This document shows, piece after piece, positions 7,873-15,997 of a DNA stretch of 47,055 nt. The position numbers were made by a program, and so were the translations under genes. The first letter of the stretch is position 1, and the number at the start of each line of letters is the position of its first letter. Source of the stretch: Rhodospirillales bacterium. Lineage in GTDB: Bacteria > Pseudomonadota > Alphaproteobacteria > UBA8366 > JADFVY01. The DNA lies in assembly GCA_020356105.1 (NCBI GenBank), contig CP070634.1, positions 2,044,329-2,091,383 on the forward strand, in the 5' to 3' direction. Under the pieces are notes generated by a model. It worked only from the letters and a program-made list of their open reading frames with translations, was not told where the DNA came from and did not search any database.

Positions 7873-8937
7873 CTAGCGATGTTTGGCCCCAACGGCCGCG
7901 TCGACTTTATCATATCCGTCGGCATGCAATAATGCTGCCAGTTCATCCTTGATCCGCCGTATCAATACCGGTCCTTGGTAAACAAATGCTGTATAAACCT
8001 GAATGAGACTGGCGCCGGCGCGAATTTTCTCGTAGGCGTCGCGGCCGCTCGCGATGCCGCCGACGCCGATCAGCGGCACGTTGCCGTCGGTCAGCCGGTA
8101 CATATCGGCGAGCAGTCGGGTGGAGGGCTCGAATAGCGGTTTGCCGCTCAGCCCTCCCGATTCGCCGCGCCAACGGCTGCGCAGCCCGGCGGGACGGTCG
8201 ATCGTCGTATTGGCGATGATCAGCCCGGCAACGGCGCCGCCGCGCGCCACTGACGCGATATCGGCGCGATCCCGCTCGGTCAGGTCCGGTGCGATCTTGA
8301 CCAGCACTGGCGGCGCGCCGGCAGGACAGGCACGGGCCGCGGCGCCTGCAACCGTGTCGACGATGCGTGTCAGAGTCTCGGGGCCCTGGAGCGCACGCAG
8401 GCCGGGGGTGTTGGGCGATGAGACGTTGACGACCACGTAATCGGCCAAGGGCGCGAGCCGCGTGGCACAAGCGGCATAGTCGGCGACCGCATCCGTGCTG
8501 TCGCGGTTTTTTCCGATATTCACCCCAACGACGCCCGGCCGCGGGCCGGCGAGTCGGCGCGCCGCACTCTCCATGCCGTCATTGTTGAATCCCATGCGAT
8601 TGATCACCGCCCCGTCCTCGGTGAGGCGGAACAGGCGCGGCCGTGGATTACCGGCCTGCGGGCGGGGCGTTACAGTACCGGTCTCGACGAAGCCGAAACC
8701 CATGCGCAGCGCCGCGCGCCAGGCCCGCGCATCCTTGTCGAACCCGGCGGCAAGACCCAGAGGGTTGGGGAAATCGATCCCAAGGACCCGGGTCCGCAAG
8801 ACCGCGTCGTCGGGGCGCCGCTGCGCCGGTCCCAATCCCAGGGCCAGGGCCCGCACCGTCACGCGGTGGGCGCGCTCCGGCTCCAGCAGTCGAATCAGCG
8901 GCAGGATCAGGGCGTAGGGGTCCATTTCGGTCGGCAT
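7873..8937 (-). CDS. pyrD: Dihydroorotate dehydrogenase (quinone), class 2
   Basis: PyrD oxidises dihydroorotate to orotate, the fourth step of pyrimidine synthesis, passing electrons to quinone at the inner membrane. The 354-residue length and the N-terminal helices (ALILPLIRLLEPERAHRVTVRALALG) are those of the class 2 membrane-associated enzyme. The FMN barrel follows with NPLGLAAGFDKDA, GFVETGTVTPRPQAGNPRPR, INRMGFNND, VVNVSSPNTPGLR (catalytic Ser region) and the phosphate-binding IGVGGIASGRDAYEKIRAGA. The start is ATG 8937; an in-frame ATG four codons on is an alternative. It is probably first in an operon with the TipF-like and HAD genes (92-base gap). Confidence 0.95.
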   Translation of the reverse strand: MPTEMDPYALILPLIRLLEPERAHRVTVRALALGLGPAQRRPDDAVLRTRVLGIDFPNPLGLAAGFDKDARAWRAALRMGFGFVETGTVTPRPQAGNPRPRLFRLTEDGAVINRMGFNNDGMESAARRLAGPRPGVVGVNIGKNRDSTDAVADYAACATRLAPLADYVVVNVSSPNTPGLRALQGPETLTRIVDTVAGAAARACPAGAPPVLVKIAPDLTERDRADIASVARGGAVAGLIIANTTIDRPAGLRSRWRGESGGLSGKPLFEPSTRLLADMYRLTDGNVPLIGVGGIASGRDAYEKIRAGASLIQVYTAFVYQGPVLIRRIKDELAALLHADGYDKVDAAVGAKHR

Positions 8938-9245
8938 CCGGTGTCTGGGCCGTCTCAGGCACGGCGCGGGCCGTCGGTACCGTTCTAGACAAGCGCACCG
9001 GCGGGCACAAGCCGCGCCCCTTTTTCCGGTCGGTCAAGGGCGTTCCGCAGCGTTGCAGTCTGCCTTACGGACCAGTGCAATTTGCAACCGTCGGCACGAT
9101 CGGCTGCGCGCGAACGCACGACCCGCAAACCGACCGAACGATGCCCAGAATCCCGCGCATGGCGCGATTCATTGTCGCGCCGGATGCAACTGGCACGCGC
9201 TTTGCTGGTATCGAAAGGCAACGCGACGGAGAGTGCGCAAAGGTT
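8938..9245. other. Intergenic region upstream of pyrD
   Basis: These 308 bases lie between the start of pyrD (minus) and the small ORF at 9246 (plus). Several frames are open here because of the base composition, but none shows a recognisable domain or convincing codon pattern. The region should hold the divergent promoters. I could not place a promoter or operator with confidence. Confidence 0.4.
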
Positions 9246-9449
9246 ATGAGTATTCGCAGACCACAGATGGACGGGAACACAGCATTGCGGGATGAGTCGG
9301 GTGATGTCGACTTGGCGCCGTGCAGAGGCACGCGAATCGTTCCGGAAAAGCCGACCATGGATATGTTGACGTCGGGGAGCCTGGCAGGTGGCGTGTCGGT
9401 GGAGACCGCCTGGAATATCTGGCAGGCAATGCTGAAGGCGGCCCCCTGA
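9246..9449 (+). CDS. Small hypothetical protein
   Basis: This is a possible 67-residue protein with no domain I recognise. The start is uncertain: ATG 9246 has an AAAGG just upstream with short spacing, an in-frame ATG also exists at 9141 (102 residues), and the strongest coding-type third-position bias begins only around 9357. The C-terminal half (SLAGGVSVETAWNIWQAML) looks like a folded helix. The main support for a gene is a strong stem-loop that overlaps its stop codon. Confidence 0.35.
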   Translation: MSIRRPQMDGNTALRDESGDVDLAPCRGTRIVPEKPTMDMLTSGSLAGGVSVETAWNIWQAMLKAAP

Positions 9450-9470
9450 GCCGTTGGCCCGGCTCAGGGG
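9443..9470 (+). terminator. Terminator-like stem-loop
   Basis: CCCCTGAGCC (9443-9452) and GGCTCAGGGG (9461-9470) form a perfect 10-bp stem with an 8-base loop. The stem includes the TGA stop of the small ORF. The following AGCCTTCCCCTTT is pyrimidine-rich but lacks a real T-run, so intrinsic termination may be inefficient. It separates the small ORF from the aminotransferase gene. Confidence 0.6.
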
Positions 9471-9509
9471 AGCCTTCCCCTTTGACGCGCGCGGCGCTAT
9501 CGTGCCGCG

Positions 9510-10358
9510 ATGCAGACAATTCATTTCATCGACGATGACTGGGTCGAGGGCGAGCCGCTGCTGCTGGGCCCGCTGACCCACGCCACCTGGATGGCGTCCG
9601 TGGTGTTCGACGGGGCCCGCGCCTTCGAGGGTGTCGCGCCGGACCTCGATCGCCATTGCGAGCGGCTGATCGCTTCGGCTCATTCCTTTGGCCTCAAGCC
9701 CCGCTATTCGGCCGCCGAGGTAGAGGCGATCGCGCGCGACGGCATCGCCAAGTACCCGCAGGGTACGGCGCTCTACATAAGGCCGATGTATTTCGCCGAG
9801 AAGGGCGCGCAATTCTTCGTCGCCCCCGATCCCGACAGCACCCGGTTCTGTCTTTCGATCTTCGAGCGCGCCATGCCTGAACCGGGCCCGATGTCGGTGT
9901 GCCTGTCGAGCTTTCGCAGGCCAGCCCCGGACATGGCGCCGACTGACGCCAAGGCCTCGTGCCTCTATCCCAATTCGGCCCGCGCGCTGATGGAGGCCAC
10001 GAAGCGCGGCTTCGACAACGCCGTGGTGCTGGACCCGGACAACAACGTCGCCGAGCTCGCCACCGCGAATATCTGGATCGGCAAGGGCGGCGTCGCCCAT
10101 ACGCCGGCGGCCAATGGCACCTTTCTGAACGGCGTTACGCGCCAGCGCGTCGCCAACCTCTTGCGCGCCGACGGGATCGAGGTCACCGAGCGGACCATCA
10201 CCTGGGACGAGGTGCTGGCTGCCGACGAGGTCTTCACCACCGGCAATCTCTCGAAGGTGATGCCGATCACCCGGGTCGAGGACCGCGAGTTGCAGCCCGG
10301 CCCGCTGTTCCGCCGGGCCCGCGAGCTTTACTGGGACTTCGCTCATCAGAGGGGCTGA
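9510..10358 (+). CDS. ilvE: Branched-chain amino-acid aminotransferase (class IV PLP enzyme)
   Basis: This 282-residue fold-type IV PLP enzyme probably interconverts branched-chain 2-oxo acids and amino acids with glutamate. The N-terminus has the family block VVFDGARAFEG with DLDRHCERL. The PLP lysine is expected at K148 in PTDAKASCLYPNSARA. The cofactor-binding end carries VAELATANIWIG and NGTFLNGVTRQRV, then EVFTTGNLSKVMPITRVEDR. A D-amino-acid aminotransferase or related activity cannot be excluded on sequence alone. The start is ATG 9510. The next gene follows within 15 bases, so the two are likely co-translated. Confidence 0.82.
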   Translation: MQTIHFIDDDWVEGEPLLLGPLTHATWMASVVFDGARAFEGVAPDLDRHCERLIASAHSFGLKPRYSAAEVEAIARDGIAKYPQGTALYIRPMYFAEKGAQFFVAPDPDSTRFCLSIFERAMPEPGPMSVCLSSFRRPAPDMAPTDAKASCLYPNSARALMEATKRGFDNAVVLDPDNNVAELATANIWIGKGGVAHTPAANGTFLNGVTRQRVANLLRADGIEVTERTITWDEVLAADEVFTTGNLSKVMPITRVEDRELQPGPLFRRARELYWDFAHQRG

Positions 10359-10372
10359 GGAGGCGAGCGCCG

Positions 10373-10636
10373 ATGGCCGAGTTGATGCGAACCGTGACGG
10401 TGAAGCTGGCCGACATCTATGTGCCGACCAAGCTGGCCAAAACGCTGGAAGCGGGCAAGGTCGAGTCGCGCGCCGAGGACATCCTTGAGCATGGTCTCGA
10501 GACGCCGGTGCAGTTACGCCGCGACGAGGCGCGCGATCGCTACGTTCTGGTGGCCGGGTTGCATCGGCTGGAGGCGTTGCGATCGCTGGGCGAGGACACC
10601 GTCGAGGCGCTGATCGTTCATGCGCGCCGGCGCTAG
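10373..10636 (+). CDS. Mini ParB/sulfiredoxin-fold protein
   Basis: This 87-residue protein resembles the isolated ParB N-terminal / sulfiredoxin fold: VKLADIYVPTKLAKTLEAGKVESRAEDILEHGLETPVQLRRDEARDRYVLVAGLHRLEAL. Strand-helix segments and the G-x-HR-x-EA loop (62-69, GLHRLEAL) match the phosphate-binding box of this fold. The sulfiredoxin catalytic Cys of GCHR is Leu here, so a sulfinic-acid reductase role is unlikely. There is no HTH or dimerisation domain, unlike true ParB. A GGAGG sequence at about 10359-10363 precedes the ATG at 10373 and touches the stop of the aminotransferase gene. The function is unknown. Confidence 0.75.
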   Translation: MAELMRTVTVKLADIYVPTKLAKTLEAGKVESRAEDILEHGLETPVQLRRDEARDRYVLVAGLHRLEALRSLGEDTVEALIVHARRR

Positions 10637-10743
10637 GCGCCGGCCTTCCGGGGCCTCGCCTCACGCTTTCTTGACCCCGCGTGATCGACGATTGCGGCTA
10701 CGTTCGGCGGCCGTTGAACCGGCTTGAAGAGAGAGGATAATTC

Positions 10744-11229
10744 ATGCGAACGACTGCGATGCGCGGCACCGCGCTGGCGCTTGCCGGCCTGCTGCTGTTG
10801 GCGACATCGGCCGTGGCCGAGAACCCGACCCCCTATGCCGGCACCCGGATCATCAAGACCGGCCATTCCTACCAGGATCTCGTGGGCCGGCTCGACGCCG
10901 CCGTCAAGGCCAACAAGATGGGCCTCGTGACCCGCGCCAGCGCCACGGTGGGCGCCAAAAAGATGCTGGACAAGACGATCCCCGGCAACATGGTGGTGGG
11001 CGTCTACAGACCCGACTTCGCCGTCCGCATGCTGGAGGCAAGCGTCGCCGCCGGGATCGAGGCGCCGCTGCGCTTCTACATCACCGAACAGGCAGATGGT
11101 ACGGCGACGCTGACCTATCGCGAGCCGACCGCGGTGTTCGCACCCTACGAGGTGCCGGCGCTGGACGCGATGGCCCGAGAGCTCGACGCCATCTTCGCCA
11201 AGATCGCGGCCGACGCGACCGGGGGCTAG
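10744..11229 (+). CDS. DUF302 domain protein, secreted
   Basis: The 161-residue precursor begins with a signal peptide (MRTTAMRGTALALAGLLLL), with likely cleavage after AVA near residue 25. The mature part fits DUF302: HSYQDLVGRLDAAVKANKMGLV, then NMVVGVYRPDFAVRMLEASVAAGIEAPLRFYITEQADGTATLTYREPTAVFAPY. DUF302 proteins form small alpha/beta dimers of unknown function and are common in the periplasm of proteobacteria. A GAGAGGATA ribosome-binding-type sequence lies just before the ATG. It is followed by a lipoprotein gene on the same strand after about 145 bases. Confidence 0.85.
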   Translation: MRTTAMRGTALALAGLLLLATSAVAENPTPYAGTRIIKTGHSYQDLVGRLDAAVKANKMGLVTRASATVGAKKMLDKTIPGNMVVGVYRPDFAVRMLEASVAAGIEAPLRFYITEQADGTATLTYREPTAVFAPYEVPALDAMARELDAIFAKIAADATGG

Positions 11230-11373
11230 GGCGGCATCGGCGATGGTGGCGCGCGGGCGCCGGTCGCGCCGGCCGCGACCGCCGACGGCTGATCCGCGCT
11301 TAAGCTCTTTTAAACGCCTTGTCGCTAGCCTGCCGGCACCGGACCGGTGGTCCGCTGCGAAGGAGGATCAGCA

Positions 11374-12009
11374 ATGCGACGGGTGTTCCCGATGTTGTGC
11401 GTGCTCGCGCTTGCCGGCTGCGGCGGCGGCGCGATGAAGGAGGCCGAATGCATGACCGCCGACTGGCGGTCGCTCGGCTACGAGGACGGCGCCCAGGGCT
11501 ATGGGCCGGAGCAATTGACGGTGCGCCGCAAGGCCTGCGCCGAATATGGCGTCGCGCCGGACTTCCAGGCTTACATGGCCGGCCGCGATGAGGGGCTTGG
11601 CTATTACTGCCGGCCGCAGAATGGCTACAATGTCGGCAACAGGGGCTATCGGTACGGCGGTCAGTGCCCGGCGCATCTCGAGCCCGCCTTCGTTGCCGCC
11701 CATACCGACGGGTTCGGCCTTTATGAGCGGCGCGTGCGCATGCAGAACATCGGCAAGCGGCTCAACTACAGCCGCCAGCGCAGCCAGGAACTCGAGTACA
11801 CGCTGGCCGAGAATACGCTGGCGATCGCCAACCCGACCCCAGAGATGACCGCCGCGGACGTGGCGGCGCGGGTGATCGAGCTGAAGCAGCTGACGCAGGA
11901 GAAGGTCGAGCTGGAGCAGTCGATCCGCCAGCTGGAAATCGACTACCAGGCGGCGCAGCAGGACTACGAGTTCTATCGCAGCCAGATGGCCGGCCGCTAC
12001 GCGGGTTGA
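11374..12009 (+). CDS. DUF2799-like lipoprotein
   Basis: The start is ATG 11374 because AAGGAGG lies 7-13 bases upstream and the signal peptide begins there (MRRVFPMLCVLALAGCGGG). The lipobox LAGC puts the lipidated Cys at residue 16. The mature part has repeated aromatic-glycine blocks typical of DUF2799: DWRSLGYEDGAQGYGPE, ACAEYGVAPDFQAYMAGRDEGLGYYCRPQNGY and AHTDGFGLYERR. The last 70 residues are a Gln/Glu-rich coiled coil. It is probably an envelope lipoprotein of unknown function. The length is 211 residues. Confidence 0.75.
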   Translation: MRRVFPMLCVLALAGCGGGAMKEAECMTADWRSLGYEDGAQGYGPEQLTVRRKACAEYGVAPDFQAYMAGRDEGLGYYCRPQNGYNVGNRGYRYGGQCPAHLEPAFVAAHTDGFGLYERRVRMQNIGKRLNYSRQRSQELEYTLAENTLAIANPTPEMTAADVAARVIELKQLTQEKVELEQSIRQLEIDYQAAQQDYEFYRSQMAGRYAG

Positions 12010-12098
12010 TCGCCGACGCTAGGCGGCATCGCCGCGGCGCTTGACGCGCGGCGCCGGTCGCGGGAGACTCTCCGGCACTCCGGCCGGAGGGATCGCCC

Positions 12099-12503
12099 AT
12101 GCCGCGCACCGATATCGAATGGACCGACGAGTTCCTGATCGGCATCCCTGAACTCGACCATGAGCACCGCGCCCTGGTGCGCGACATCAACCGCCTGCAT
12201 CGCGCGCTCGGCGCTCATCCAGACCGGACGCGGATCGCCGACACGCTGGGGGAGATCCTGGCCCGCATGCAGGCCCATTTCGCGCTCGAGGAAAGCGTCA
12301 TGAAGGAGCATGCCTACCCGCATTACGGCCCGCACAAGGCCGAGCATGAAGTGCTCCTGGACACCGTCACCGGCTATATCGTCCGCTTCAACCAGGAGCC
12401 GGGAACGGATGTCGTGGCGGGGCTGGGGGCGAAGCTGGGCGAATGGATCGTTCACCACATCCTGACCAGCGACAAGAAGATGAGCCTGATGATGAAAGGC
12501 TAG
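12099..12503 (+). CDS. Bacteriohemerythrin (oxygen-binding diiron protein)
   Basis: This 134-residue single-domain hemerythrin binds O2 at a non-haem diiron site. All seven expected ligands are present: H23 in LDHEHRAL, H60 and E64 in HFALEE, H79 and H83 in GPHKAEHE, and H120 and D125 in WIVHHILTSDKK. The N-terminal 'W..ef.iGip.lD' block is also standard. Members of this family sense, store or deliver oxygen, but which applies here is unknown. The gene stands alone, about 90 bases after the lipoprotein gene and converging on a minus-strand membrane protein gene. Confidence 0.92.
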   Translation: MPRTDIEWTDEFLIGIPELDHEHRALVRDINRLHRALGAHPDRTRIADTLGEILARMQAHFALEESVMKEHAYPHYGPHKAEHEVLLDTVTGYIVRFNQEPGTDVVAGLGAKLGEWIVHHILTSDKKMSLMMKG

Positions 12504-12660
12504 GCCGAGCCGCGCGTCAAGCCGGCTGCGGGAGGGGGCGTTCGATCGGGGACACGACGTGCAATGGCGTCACTCAAACCCGCGCCGTGCCGGGAGTTCG
12601 CGCGCATCCGGATCGAACATGAGGGCGGTTGACCGAGGGTGTGATGCAGCGCCTGGCCGC

Positions 12661-13269
12661 TCACAGGGCTTTGCCGCGCCACGGGACGAGCGACGGGACA
12701 CGCGCGCGGTAGGCCCGGTATGCCTCACCGTAGAGCGCCATCAGCCGCCGCTCCTCGTAATTGGTTCCGATCGCAAGATAGGCCGATCCCCAGACCGCCG
12801 TCGCCAGCCCGAACGGGTCCTGGGCGTTGCCCCAGAGGATGAGATAGGCGGCGGCGTAGAGCGGATGCCGCACCCAGGCATGGAAGCCGCCGGTATGCAG
12901 CGGCTCGTCCTCGGGTTCCCCGATGCCGCGGCGGTGGTTGCGGATCTGCGTCAGGCCGGCAAAGCGGCCGAGATCGTAGTCGCGCAACGCTGCCAGCAGC
13001 AGGACGAGGCCGAGCACCGAGACGCCGTGAAGGACCATCTGCGCCCAGGCAGGCAGGGGGTAAGCGGCCGCGTCGCCAAATAGCCAGGCACCGCACAGCC
13101 AGACCGCGGCGATGTGCAGCGCCGCGAAAACGTTATAGGCGAGCCGGTACCACGGGCCCAGGGCTGGCGTAAGGAACGCCTTGGCCCGCCGTCCGGCCAG
13201 CAGCGTGTGGCCGGCGCCGAAGCTGAACCAGCCGAGGGCGTAGAGGATGTGGGCCAAGATCGGGGTCAT
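12661..13269 (-). CDS. NnrU/isoprenylcysteine methyltransferase-like membrane protein
   Basis: This 202-residue integral membrane protein has about five to six helices. The start at ATG 13269 is supported by AAGGA five bases upstream and by the hydrophobic N-terminus MTPILAHILYALGWFSFG. The C-terminal half resembles the ICMT/PEMT-type membrane methyltransferase end: GGFHAWVRHPLYAAAYLILWG followed by NYEERRLMALYGEAYRAYRARVPSLVPW. NnrU proteins share this layout, and some take part in isomerase or denitrification-related functions. The substrate is unknown. An in-frame extension to 13374 exists but reads as Arg/Ala-rich filler. Confidence 0.78.
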   Translation of the reverse strand: MTPILAHILYALGWFSFGAGHTLLAGRRAKAFLTPALGPWYRLAYNVFAALHIAAVWLCGAWLFGDAAAYPLPAWAQMVLHGVSVLGLVLLLAALRDYDLGRFAGLTQIRNHRRGIGEPEDEPLHTGGFHAWVRHPLYAAAYLILWGNAQDPFGLATAVWGSAYLAIGTNYEERRLMALYGEAYRAYRARVPSLVPWRGKAL

Positions 13270-13581
13270 GACGGTCCTTGCTGTTGCGGGTGTCACCGCC
13301 GGCCGGCCGGGACGATACGCCATCCGGGCGCCCGCGACCAGCCGGGCCATGCGCAGGCTCTTGAGTGCTATCATCGCCTCGCTTCGTTCGTCCCGCTGCC
13401 CAGGCCCGCGCCTATGCCACGGCCAGTGGTTGGCACTTGATGCAGCGCAATGCGGTCGCGCCCGAATCGTGCTACGAAACGGCGAGTTGGACGGGGTGTC
13501 GCGCGAGAGTCGGCCTGCAGCGCCCGCGATCCAAACGCCCTATCTGTCATCGCACAGCCTGCATCGAGGCGGAGGAATCCG
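13270..13581. other. Divergent intergenic region
   Basis: These 312 bases separate the NnrU-like gene (minus) from the cysteine-repeat protein gene (plus). I see no RNA gene, repeat or convincing extra ORF here. The region should contain the two divergent promoters, but no consensus boxes could be placed reliably. Confidence 0.35.
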
Positions 13582-13974
13582 ATGAAGTCGTCTCGAACAT
13601 GTTCTTTGGCCGGCCTTGGCCTGGCCGTCGCGCTGGTGTCGGTTGCGGGTGATCCCGGCGCTCGGGCCGTGGCCCAGGATCGCGAAATGGAGCAGCTGCG
13701 CCTGCAGCTCCAGGATTGTGCGGGGCCGTCCTGCGTGCCGCAGCGCGACCAGTTGATCGCCCGCCTGCGCGAACAGACGCGCAGCTGCAGCGGCGATGTG
13801 TGCGACTCGCTGCACGCCCGGCTGCGCGAGCAGCAACAACTGCGCAATTGCGACGTTGCCGGCGATCCGTGCACGGCCCTGCGCCAAGAGGTGCGCCAGC
13901 GCGAGCAGCACAGGATGCGGATGCCCGTCCAGCCCGGCCAGCGCGGCGGTGGCGGCGCGGGCGGTAGGAACTGA
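13582..13974 (+). CDS. Secreted protein with three Cys-x(4-6)-Cys repeats
   Basis: I do not recognise a family for this 130-residue protein. ATG 13582 follows GGAGGA at 13571-13576 and opens a signal peptide (SLAGLGLAVALVSVAG), probably cut near the ARAVAQ segment. The mature part has three repeats of a Gln/Arg-rich helix plus a short Cys-loop: CAGPSC, CSGDVC and CDVAGDPC, each spaced by about 25 residues with L-R-x-Q-x(n)-C patterns. The tail is Gly-rich. The six cysteines could form three local disulfides in the periplasm. It lies between an NnrU-like gene and a rhodanese lipoprotein gene, both on the other strand. Confidence 0.7.
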   Translation: MKSSRTCSLAGLGLAVALVSVAGDPGARAVAQDREMEQLRLQLQDCAGPSCVPQRDQLIARLREQTRSCSGDVCDSLHARLREQQQLRNCDVAGDPCTALRQEVRQREQHRMRMPVQPGQRGGGGAGGRN

Positions 13975-13984
13975 GCGCGGTGCC

Positions 13985-14881
13985 CTACCGCTCCGCCTCC
14001 TCGTATGGCTTCACCGGGAGGCCCACCGCGATCCAGCCGGGCGCGCCGTCGCCGCCCAGCATGCCGCCCTTGACATCGATGATGCCCTCGAAACCGTAAT
14101 CTTTCAGCACCCGCTGCAGCCAGGCCGTGCGCACGCCGCGTGTGCAGATGAGGGCGATCGGCGTCCCGCCGGCATCGTCCGCGGCTGCGCCGAGCTGGCG
14201 GATGAAATCCTCCGCGCGCTGGTTCAAGGTGATCGGAACGGCGGTCGCGGCGATCCCGGTCTCGCGCCAATCGGATTCGAGCCGGACATCGATCAGGAGG
14301 ATGCGCCCGGCGGCCGACAGGCGGTATGCCTCCTCGACGCCAATGGCGCGCGGGGTCGCGCGCGTCGTCTGGGTCGCCAGGCTGCAGCGCTCCGGCGACA
14401 GGGCCTCAATCGCTGTCCGCGTTGCGGCCGCCTTTCCTTCATGTTCGAAGGTGACGGCATCTCGAGCCTCCCACACCGGTGCGCCAGCCTCGTCGTAGGC
14501 GGTCAGCACCCGGACGATCTTTGGTCCCTCGATCCGCACCCGCGTCGGCTTCGCCGCCCCGCCGACAGCGTCGGAACCGTCCGAAACGGCCACCTCGACC
14601 GCCTCAGCGTTTTTCAGGTAGAGCTGTCTCGTTCCGATCTCGTCGATGAGGCACCCGGAAACCGCGGGGTCCAGCTCGGGCAACGGGGTCAGGCGGATCT
14701 TCACGACACAGGCTTCGGCGTCGATGATGGTCACCGTCCGGCAGTCCCCGTCGCCCTCGAAGGCGAGGCACGCCGCCGCCTCGAGCTCCTGCGCGGGGGC
14801 CGGCGTCGGGTCCAGTGCCTGCGCACAGGCACTGACGAGCACCGCCGTTACGAAGAGCCGCATGTCTAGCCAAAACGTCAT
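13985..14881 (-). CDS. Rhodanese-domain lipoprotein
   Basis: The 298-residue precursor has a hydrophobic leader (RLFVTAVLVSACAQ) with a plausible lipobox VSAC. The first 150 residues contain five Cys and resemble no domain I know. The C-terminal 130 residues form a rhodanese domain: GVEEAYRLSAAGRILLIDVR, the active-site loop CTRGVR in LICTRGVRTAWL (Cys and Arg conserved), and GFEGIIDVKGGMLG. Such domains transfer sulfur or act as periplasmic sulfur carriers. ATG 14881 is used because a GGAA lies upstream; ATG 14863 is an alternative. It converges with the Cys-repeat gene (10-base gap). Confidence 0.8.
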   Translation of the reverse strand: MTFWLDMRLFVTAVLVSACAQALDPTPAPAQELEAAACLAFEGDGDCRTVTIIDAEACVVKIRLTPLPELDPAVSGCLIDEIGTRQLYLKNAEAVEVAVSDGSDAVGGAAKPTRVRIEGPKIVRVLTAYDEAGAPVWEARDAVTFEHEGKAAATRTAIEALSPERCSLATQTTRATPRAIGVEEAYRLSAAGRILLIDVRLESDWRETGIAATAVPITLNQRAEDFIRQLGAAADDAGGTPIALICTRGVRTAWLQRVLKDYGFEGIIDVKGGMLGGDGAPGWIAVGLPVKPYEEAER

Positions 14882-15171
14882 CTCGAAATTCCGTGATCTC
14901 CGGCTGCCGACACGTATTCTCGCACCAGACGGCGCGGTGGCCAATCACCAAGATCGAGGGCACGGATCACGATGCCCGCGGGGTCTGTGGAACGCGCCTG
15001 CGAACCCTCTGAACACCCGGGTGCATGGGGTCGTTTCACGTACGATCCTGTCGACTCGATGGCCGGACCGGTGCGCGTCGAACGGCCCTTCCGGATTTTC
15101 CATCACTGGCTATCATGGTCGGGCCGCCGCGAGACGATCCGGAACGGGATGACGAGAGGGAGAGGGCACCG

Positions 15172-15897
15172 ATGCTGGCCTGGCTGACCGATCCGCAGAT
15201 CTGGGGTGCGCTGGTCACGCTGACCGCGCTCGAGATCGTGCTCGGGATCGACAACGTGATCTTCATCTCGCTGGTCGCTGAGCGCTTGCCGAAGGCGCAG
15301 CAGGCGAAGGCTCGGGCGATCGGCCTGTCCGGCGCACTCATCATGCGGCTGGCGCTGTTGGCGGCGATCGCGTGGGTGGTCGGGCTGACGGCGCCGGTGT
15401 TCACCCTGTTCGGTGTCGCCTTCTCGTGGCGCGATCTGATCCTGTTCGCCGGCGGCCTGTTTCTTCTGGTCAAGGCGACGCTGGAGATCCACCGCAGCGT
15501 CGAGGGCGAGCACGAGGCGGGCGCAGGCGAGGGCCGCGCGAGTTTCGCCATGGTGATCGCGCAGATCATGCTGCTCGATCTGATCTTCTCGCTCGATTCG
15601 ATCATCACCGCGGTCGGCATGACCGACCATCTGCCGGTGATGATCGTCGCGGTGATCATCGCGGTGGCCGTGATGTTCTTCGCCGCTGGCGCGGTCAGCG
15701 CCTTCATCGCCCGCCACCCGACGACCAAGATGCTCGCACTCAGCTTCCTGTTGCTGGTCGGCGTCGCGCTGGTCGCCGACGGGCTGCATTTCCACATCCC
15801 GCGCGGCTACCTCTACTTCGCGATTGCCTTCTCGGTGCTGGTCGAATTCCTCAACCTCGCCGCCGCCAGGCGCCGGCGGGTACGGCGGGGCGCCTGA
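15172..15897 (+). CDS. TerC family integral membrane protein
   Basis: This 241-residue protein has about seven transmembrane helices. ATG 15172 is chosen because GAGGGAGAGGG lies just upstream and TerC homologues begin here with 'WLtDPqiWgaLvTLtaLEIVLGIDNVIFIS'. The GIDNV motif and the later LIFSLDSIITAVGM carry the conserved intramembrane Asp residues. The TerC family is linked to tellurite resistance and, more recently, to Mn2+ export and metallation of exported enzymes. The particular role here is not shown. It stands alone upstream of a lipoprotein gene. Confidence 0.88.
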   Translation: MLAWLTDPQIWGALVTLTALEIVLGIDNVIFISLVAERLPKAQQAKARAIGLSGALIMRLALLAAIAWVVGLTAPVFTLFGVAFSWRDLILFAGGLFLLVKATLEIHRSVEGEHEAGAGEGRASFAMVIAQIMLLDLIFSLDSIITAVGMTDHLPVMIVAVIIAVAVMFFAAGAVSAFIARHPTTKMLALSFLLLVGVALVADGLHFHIPRGYLYFAIAFSVLVEFLNLAAARRRRVRRGA

Positions 15898-15997
15898 TCG
15901 GGACTGCGCCGCGAATCGTTGGCTGCGGGTTTACCGGCGCTTAACCCGGCGGTTGCATAGTCGCCGCCAGGTTTCGTCAAGAATGGAAGGTCATACA

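Noticed and set aside
8643..9449. Long plus-strand frame opposite pyrD
   Set aside because: Most of it is the antisense of pyrD with Arg/Ala/Pro-rich composition. Only the last part, near the terminator hairpin, is a gene candidate.
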